A program made the position numbers and the translations under genes. The notes beneath the pieces are model-generated. The model had not been told where the DNA came from. It searched no databases and saw only the letters and a program-made list of their open reading frames with translations. Below, in pieces: positions 58,600 to 64,000 of a DNA stretch of 64,000 nt; the stretch's first letter is position 1, and each line of letters opens with the position of its first letter. Where the stretch lies: positions 32,501 through 96,500 of the forward strand of contig NC_135211.1 of the NCBI RefSeq assembly GCF_052324685.1, given 5' to 3'. Source of the stretch: Brachyhypopomus gauderio (Eukaryota; Chordata; Actinopteri; Gymnotiformes; Hypopomidae).

Positions 58600-58672
58600 G
58601 CCCGGCTAGCTCAGTCGGTAGAGCATGAGACTCTTAATCTCAGGGTCGTGGGTTCGAGCCCCACGTTGGGCG
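58600..58672 (+). tRNA. tRNA-Lys-CTT: tRNA-Lys(CTT), copy 40
   Basis: Main form. Upstream spacer is mosaic: TGATCAATGG and CTCATTC, then the other subtype's CTTTAGTTTC at about 58503. Confidence 0.98.
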
Positions 58673-58761
58673 AGAGGCTGATTTGTTTGAGTGAAATGTT
58701 GAAATTTAGTTAATCTGTTTGCACAAAATACGTCTAAAAAAGAAGAGAAAGGAACATACAT

Positions 58762-58794
58762 CGTCCCTGGGTGGGCTCGAACCACCATCCTTTT

Positions 58795-58829
<35 letters not shown>

Positions 58830-58835
58830 AGAGAC
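58762..58835 (-). tRNA. tRNA-Asn-GTT: tRNA-Asn(GTT), copy 40, A41 variant
   Basis: C29-A41 mismatch. Confidence 0.88.
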
Positions 58836-59989
58836 CAGATGCTGCTGTGCTTACATAGTTCTTCCTCAAAAGAAAAACCCAACAAGCACATTCCTCCTGT
58901 TTGCTGGCTTTTGATGAAATGAGCCAATGCATAAAGGATGCAACATCAATGTCACTCACACTTTTCTGCTAGCTTGTCTAAAATTCGCCCTTCCTTCAAT
59001 TTCTCACTTGTCAAGACCTCCAGGTCTTCAAACAAAAGGTCAGTTTGTAGACCCTTTTCCTGTCAAAGTTTTGATCCTTTTGTCCACCAGTCATCGGAAT
59101 GTGTATGATTTTCACCAGTTTACACAGTGTAGCTCCCTTGCCTTCAGTTGCAGGGTTATGTCCTCTTAGATAAGACGCTTTTGAAATTATTTATGAAAAT
59201 GCACCCAAAACCTATTCAAAACAGATTTGATGGAAGCACTGCAGGAGCTGCTCCAAGACGCATTTTGTCCAGGAAATGTGCTATCATGAATGCATCCATA
59301 TCACCAACACACATTTACAAACCAAACCATAGGCAATAAAATACATGAGTAAACTGATTTGTGGACCTTTGTGGCACTTGGTACTGCTGAGATCAGGATC
59401 ATTACAGAGTTCAGCAATTATTTTCCCAACTAGGTCATTGATACATTGGAATCCCCAATGTTTTCTGGAACAGAATAGGCTATGCCTTTCGGATGAGAAT
59501 AAAAAAAGACTTCAAGAACCAAAAAAGAAGTTAAGCTGCCTTCAGCTGATGTACTCAGACTAAAGGGAAACACTTTAAATCCCAAGGTGAAATGCACATG
59601 CTCAAAATTTTATCAGGACAGAGTACATGTTTTACTTTGATATTAAGAGCGATCACTAGATTGTCTTCCAGTAAATTAATGTTTTCTTCCGCTACAAAAC
59701 GTTTTTTCAAAAACTATAAAGAGGCTATGCAACGAAACTGAGCTGAGATGTCAAGTGCCTTTAATGGTACATTTTTGACCCCACTTCAAATGCTGCTGTT
59801 ACCTGACCAGTTCGATTGTTAGTTTGCCAGATTCTCAATCTCTGGGATGTGAGATCATGCACCAGGTTTAGTGAATGTTTAAGGGTGAAGGTCTTTAGTT
59901 TCTGCACAAATTCCACAAACATAGCTCAGGTCCTGCTCAACATGTCAACATGTGGCGACAGCAAGTGCCTTTGGGGTCCTACAAAAATC

Positions 59990-60062
59990 GCCCGGCTAGC
60001 TCAGTCGGTAGAGCATGAGACTCTTAATCTCAGGGTCGTGGGTTCGAGCCCCATGTTGGGCG
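59990..60062 (+). tRNA. tRNA-Lys-CTT: tRNA-Lys(CTT), copy 41, U65 variant
   Basis: C65 to T only (G49-U65 wobble), as in copy 28 but on a different spacer background, suggesting recurrence at this CpG. Confidence 0.96.
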
Positions 60063-60151
60063 AGAGGCTGATTTGTTTGAGTGAAATGTTGAAATTTAGT
60101 TAATCTGTTTGCACAAAATACGTCTAAAAAAGAAGAGAAAGGAACATACAT

Positions 60152-60184
60152 CGTCCCTGGGTGGGCTCGAACCACCATCCTTTT

Positions 60185-60219
<35 letters not shown>

Positions 60220-60225
60220 AGAGAC
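60152..60225 (-). tRNA. tRNA-Asn-GTT: tRNA-Asn(GTT), copy 41, A41 variant
   Basis: C29-A41 mismatch. Confidence 0.88.
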
Positions 60226-61379
60226 CAGATGCTGCTGTGCTTACATAGTTCTTCCTCAAAAGAAAAACCCAACAAGCACATTCCTCCTGTTTGCTGGCTT
60301 TTGATGAAATGAGCCAATGCATAAAGGATGCAACATCAATGTCACTCACACTTTTCTGCTAGCTTGTCTAAAATTCGCCCTTCCTTCAATTTCTCACTTG
60401 TCAAGACCTCCAGGTCTTCAAACAAAAGGTCAGTTTGTAGACCCTTTTCCTGTCAAAGTTTTGATCCTTTTGTCCACCAGTCATCGGAATGTGTATGATT
60501 TTCACCAGTTTACACAGTGTAGCTCCCTTGCCTTCAGTTGCAGGGTTATGTCCTCTTAGATAAGACGCTTTTGAAATTATTTATGAAAATGCACCCAAAA
60601 CCTATTCAAAACAGATTTGATGGAAGCACTGCAGGAGCTGCTCCAAGACGCATTTTGTCCAGGAAATGTGCTATCATGAATGCATCCATATCACCAACAC
60701 ACATTTACAAACCAAACCATAGGCAATAAAATACATGAGTAAACTGATTTGTGGACCTTTGTGGCACTTGGTACTGCTGAGATCAGGATCATTACAGAGT
60801 TCAGCAATTATTTTCCCAACTAGGTCATTGATACATTGGAATCCCCAATGTTTTCTGGAACAGAATAGGCTATGCCTTTCGGATGAGAATAAAAAAAGAC
60901 TTCAAGAACCAAAAAAGAAGTTAAGCTGCCTTCAGCTGATGTACTCAGACTAAAGGGAAACACTTTAAATCCCAAGGTGAAATGCACATGCTCAAAATTT
61001 TATCAGGACAGAGTACATGTTTTACTTTGATATTAAGAGTGATCAATGGATTGTCTTCCAGTAAATTAATGTTTTCTTCCGCTACAAAACGTTTTTTCAA
61101 CAACTATAAAGAGGCTATGCAACGAAACTGAGCTGGGATGTCAAGTGCCTTTAATGGTACCTTTTTGACCCCACTTCAAATGCTGCTGTTACCTGACCAG
61201 TTCGATTGTTAGTTTGCCAGATTCTCATTCTCTGGGATGTGAGATCATGCACCAGGTTTAGTGAATGTTTAAGGGTGAAGGTCTTTAATTTCTGCACAAA
61301 TTCCACAAACATAGCTCAGGTCCTGCTCAACATGTCAACATGTGGCGACAGCAAGTGCCTTTGGGGTCCTACAAAAATC

Positions 61380-61452
61380 GCCCGGCTAGCTCAGTCGGTA
61401 GAGCATGAGACTCTTAATCTCAGGGTCGTGGGTTCAAGCCCCACGTTGCGCG
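61380..61452 (+). tRNA. tRNA-Lys-CTT: tRNA-Lys(CTT), copy 42, A57/C70 variant (possible pseudogene)
   Basis: G57 to A in the T loop and B box (GGTTCAAGCCC), and G70 to C, which makes a C3-C70 mismatch in the acceptor stem. The most damaged Lys gene in the window, next to a defective Asn copy. Confidence 0.85.
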
Positions 61453-61541
61453 AGAGGCTGATTTGTTTGAGTGAAATGTTGAAATTTAGTTAATCTGTTT
61501 GCACAAAATACGTCTAAAAAAGAAGAGAAAGGAACATACAT

Positions 61542-61574
61542 CGTCCCTGGGTGGGCTCGAACCACCATCCTTTT

Positions 61575-61609
<35 letters not shown>

Positions 61610-61615
61610 AGAGAC
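61542..61615 (-). tRNA. tRNA-Asn-GTT: tRNA-Asn(GTT), copy 42, A41 variant
   Basis: C29-A41 mismatch. Neither gene of this pair is the main form. Confidence 0.88.
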
Positions 61616-62769
61616 CAGATGCTGCTGTGCTTACATAGTTCTTCCTCAAAAGAAAAACCCAACAAGCACATTCCTCCTGTTTGCTGGCTTTTGATGAAAT
61701 GAGCCAATGCATAAAGGATGCAACATCAATGTCACTCACACTTTTCTGCTAGCTTGTCTAAAATTCGCCCTTCCTTCAATTTCTCACTTGTCAAGACCTC
61801 CAGGTCTTCAAACAAAAGGTCAGTTTGTAGACCCTTTTCCTGTCAAAGTTTTGATCCTTTTGTCCACCAGTCATCGGAATGTGTATGATTTTCACCAGTT
61901 TACACAGTGTAGCTCCCTTGCCTTCAGTTGCAGGGTTATGTCCTCTTAGATAAGACGCTTTTGAAATTATTTATGAAAATGCACCCAAAACCTATTCAAA
62001 ACAGATTTGATGGAAGCACTGCAGGAGCTGCTCCAAGACGCATTTTGTCCAGGAAATGTGCTATCATGAATGCATCCATATCACCAACACACATTTACAA
62101 ACCAAACCATAGGCAATAAAATACATGAGTAAACTGATTTGTGGACCTTTGTGGCACTTGGTACTGCTGAGATCAGGATCATTACAGAGTTCAGCAATTA
62201 TTTTCCCAACTAGGTCATTGATACATTGGAATCCCCAATGTTTTCTGGAACAGAATAGGCTATGCCTTTCGGATGAGAATAAAAAAAGACTTCAAGAACC
62301 AAAAAAGAAGTTAAGCTGCCTTCAGCTGATGTACTCAGACTAAAGGGAAACACTTTAAATCCCAAGGTGAAATGCACATGCTCAAAATTTTATCAGGACA
62401 GAGTACATGTTTTACTTTGATATTAAGAGTGATCAATGGATTGTCTTCCAGTAAATTAATGTTTTCTTCCGCTACAAAACGTTTTTTCAACAACTATAAA
62501 GAGGCTATGCAACGAAACTGAGCTGGGATGTCAAGTGCCTTTAATGGTACCTTTTTGACCCCACTTCAAATGCTGCTGTTACCTGACCAGTTCGATTGTT
62601 AGTTTGCCAGATTCTCAATCTCTGGGATGTGAGATCATGCACCAGGTTTAGTGAATGTTTAAGGGTGAAGGTCTTTAATTTCTGCACAAATTCCACAAAC
62701 ATAGCTCAGGTCCTGCTCAACATGTCAACATGTGGCGACAGCAAGTGCCTTTGGGGTCCTACAAAAATC

Positions 62770-62842
62770 GCCCGGCTAGCTCAGTCGGTAGAGCATGAGA
62801 CTCTTAATCTCAGGGTCGTGGGTTCGAGCCCCACGTTGGGCG
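62770..62842 (+). tRNA. tRNA-Lys-CTT: tRNA-Lys(CTT), copy 43
   Basis: Main form, last Lys gene in the window. The next would start at about 64160, outside it. Confidence 0.98.
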
Positions 62843-62931
62843 AGAGGCTGATTTGTTTGAGTGAAATGTTGAAATTTAGTTAATCTGTTTGCACAAAATA
62901 CGTCTAAAAAAGAAGAGAAAGGAACATACAT

Positions 62932-62964
62932 CGTCCCTGGGTGGGCTCGAACCACCATCCTTTT

Positions 62965-62999
<35 letters not shown>

Positions 63000-63005
63000 A
63001 GAGAC
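62932..63005 (-). tRNA. tRNA-Asn-GTT: tRNA-Asn(GTT), copy 43, A41 variant
   Basis: C29-A41 mismatch. Beyond it the window ends in 995 bp of ordinary spacer with private changes (CAAAATCAATG near 63111, TATAAGGACAG near 63781). Confidence 0.88.
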
Positions 63006-64000
63006 CAGATGCTGCTGTGCTTACATAGTTCTTCCTCAAAAGAAAAACCCAACAAGCACATTCCTCCTGTTTGCTGGCTTTTGATGAAATGAGCCAATGC
63101 ATAAAGGATGCAAAATCAATGTCACTCACACTTTTCTGCTAGCTTGTCTAAAATTCGCCCTTCCTTCAATTTCTCACTTGTCAAGACCTCCAGGTCTTCA
63201 AACAAAAGGTCAGTTTGTAGACCCTTTTCCTGTCAAAGTTTTGATCCTTTTGTCCACCAGTCATCGGAATGTGTATGATTTTCACCAGTTTACACAGTGT
63301 AGCTCCCTTGCCTTCAGTTGCAGGGTTATGTCCTCTTAGATAAGACGCTTTTGAAATTATTTATGAAAATGCACCCAAAACCTATTCAAAACAGATTTGA
63401 TGGAAGCACTGCAGGAGCTGCTCCAAGACGCATTTTGTCCAGGAAATGTGCTATCATGAATGCATCCATATCACCAACACACATTTACAAACCAAACCAT
63501 AGGCAATAAAATACATGAGTAAACTGATTTGTGGACCTTTGTGGCACTTGGTACTGCTGAGATCAGGATCATTACAGAGTTCAGCAATTATTTTCCCAAC
63601 TAGGTCATTGATACATTGGAATCCCCAATGTTTTCTGGAACAGAATAGGCTATGCCTTTCGGATGAGAATAAAAAAAGACTTCAAGAACCAAAAAAGAAG
63701 TTAAGCTGCCTTCAGCTGATGTACTCAGACTAAAGGGAAACACTTTAAATCCCAAGGTGAAATGCACATGCTCAAAATTTTATAAGGACAGAGTACATGT
63801 TTTACTTTGATATTAAGAGTGATCAATGGATTGTCTTCCAGTAAATTAATGTTTTCTTCCGCTACAAAACGTTTTTTCAACAACTATAAAGAGGCTATGC
63901 AACGAAACTGAGCTGGGATGTCAAGTGCCTTTAATGGTACCTTTTTGACCCCACTTCAAATGCTGCTGTTACCTGACCAGTTCGATTGTTAGTTTGCCAG

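Larger units (their letters stand above)
54430..62769. repeat. Higher-order repeat: three 2780-bp dimers
   Basis: Six monomers alternate between two spacer forms. One has TTAAGAGCGATCACTAGA and CAAAAACTATAA upstream of Lys (genes at 54430, 57210, 59990). The other has TTAAGAGTGATCAATGGA and CTCATTCTCT (genes at 55820, 58600, 61380). All six share the Asn G41 to A variant. The dimers differ at single positions, for example in the Lys genes at 59990 and 61380. Confidence 0.85.
19336..64000. repeat. Right part of tandem tRNA array, 1390-bp monomers
   Basis: Continuation of the same array after the transposon, in phase once the 3571 bp of insertion plus target duplication is removed. It has 32 complete tRNA pairs, with Lys genes at 19679 to 62770. 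Spacing is 1390 bp throughout except one monomer of 1391 bp, where CC has become AAA near 38354. Subtypes are more numerous than on the left: spacer variants such as CATAACAG for CATTACAG and CGTCTTAG for CCTCTTAG, and Asn variants C72 to U and G41 to A, occur only on this side. The window ends in a spacer, so the array continues to the right. Confidence 0.98.

Overview
The window is eukaryotic, almost certainly vertebrate, and most likely a teleost fish. The host inference rests on the tRNA genes (vertebrate-type internal A and B boxes, no encoded CCA), the TTAA-targeting piggyBac element and the absence of any bacterial gene organisation. The teleost call is an inference from the known abundance of tandem tRNA gene arrays in fish and is not proven by the sequence.

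Layout. Positions 1-15760 and 19336-64000 form one head-to-tail tandem array with a 1390-bp monomer. Each monomer carries one tRNA-Lys(CTT) gene on the + strand and, 89 bp downstream, one tRNA-Asn(GTT) gene on the - strand, so the pair is convergent. It is followed by a spacer of about 1154 bp in which I recognise no other gene. The window holds 43 complete pairs (86 tRNA genes). The array runs off both ends, so its true size is unknown. Monomers are nearly identical but fall into diagnosable subtypes arranged in higher-order repeats: 2780-bp dimers at the left and right ends and a 5560-bp tetramer in the middle.

Interruption. At 15765-19331 a 3567-bp piggyBac-superfamily DNA transposon sits in the spacer of one monomer. 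It is flanked by TTAA duplications (15761-15764 and 19332-19335) and has perfect 13-bp terminal inverted repeats. Every other monomer still shows the unoccupied TTAA site. The element has subterminal repeats, one open frame with an apparently complete DDD catalytic core and C-terminal cysteine-rich domain, and a decayed second copy of part of the transposase gene. The transposase N-terminal region is replaced by seven 42-bp minisatellite units and there is no ATG upstream of the core.

How the parts work together. The tRNA genes would be transcribed by RNA polymerase III from internal promoters. tRNA-Asn genes have a clear T6 terminator 20 nt downstream. tRNA-Lys genes have no run of four T close by, only TTTGTTT, so read-through into the antisense of tRNA-Asn is possible. 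Of 43 Lys genes, 29 match the main form. Ten have an A52-C62 T-stem mismatch, two have only a G-U change, and two carry lesions at T-loop or acceptor positions. Of 43 Asn genes, 15 match the main form. The rest carry a G49-U65 wobble (10), A21 to U (5), C72 to U (3), both of the last two (2), or G41 to A with a C-A mismatch in the anticodon stem (8). Several changes are CpG transitions. Variant distribution differs on the two sides of the transposon.

The many short open frames in the array are repeats of spacer or tRNA sequence and I do not regard them as genes.
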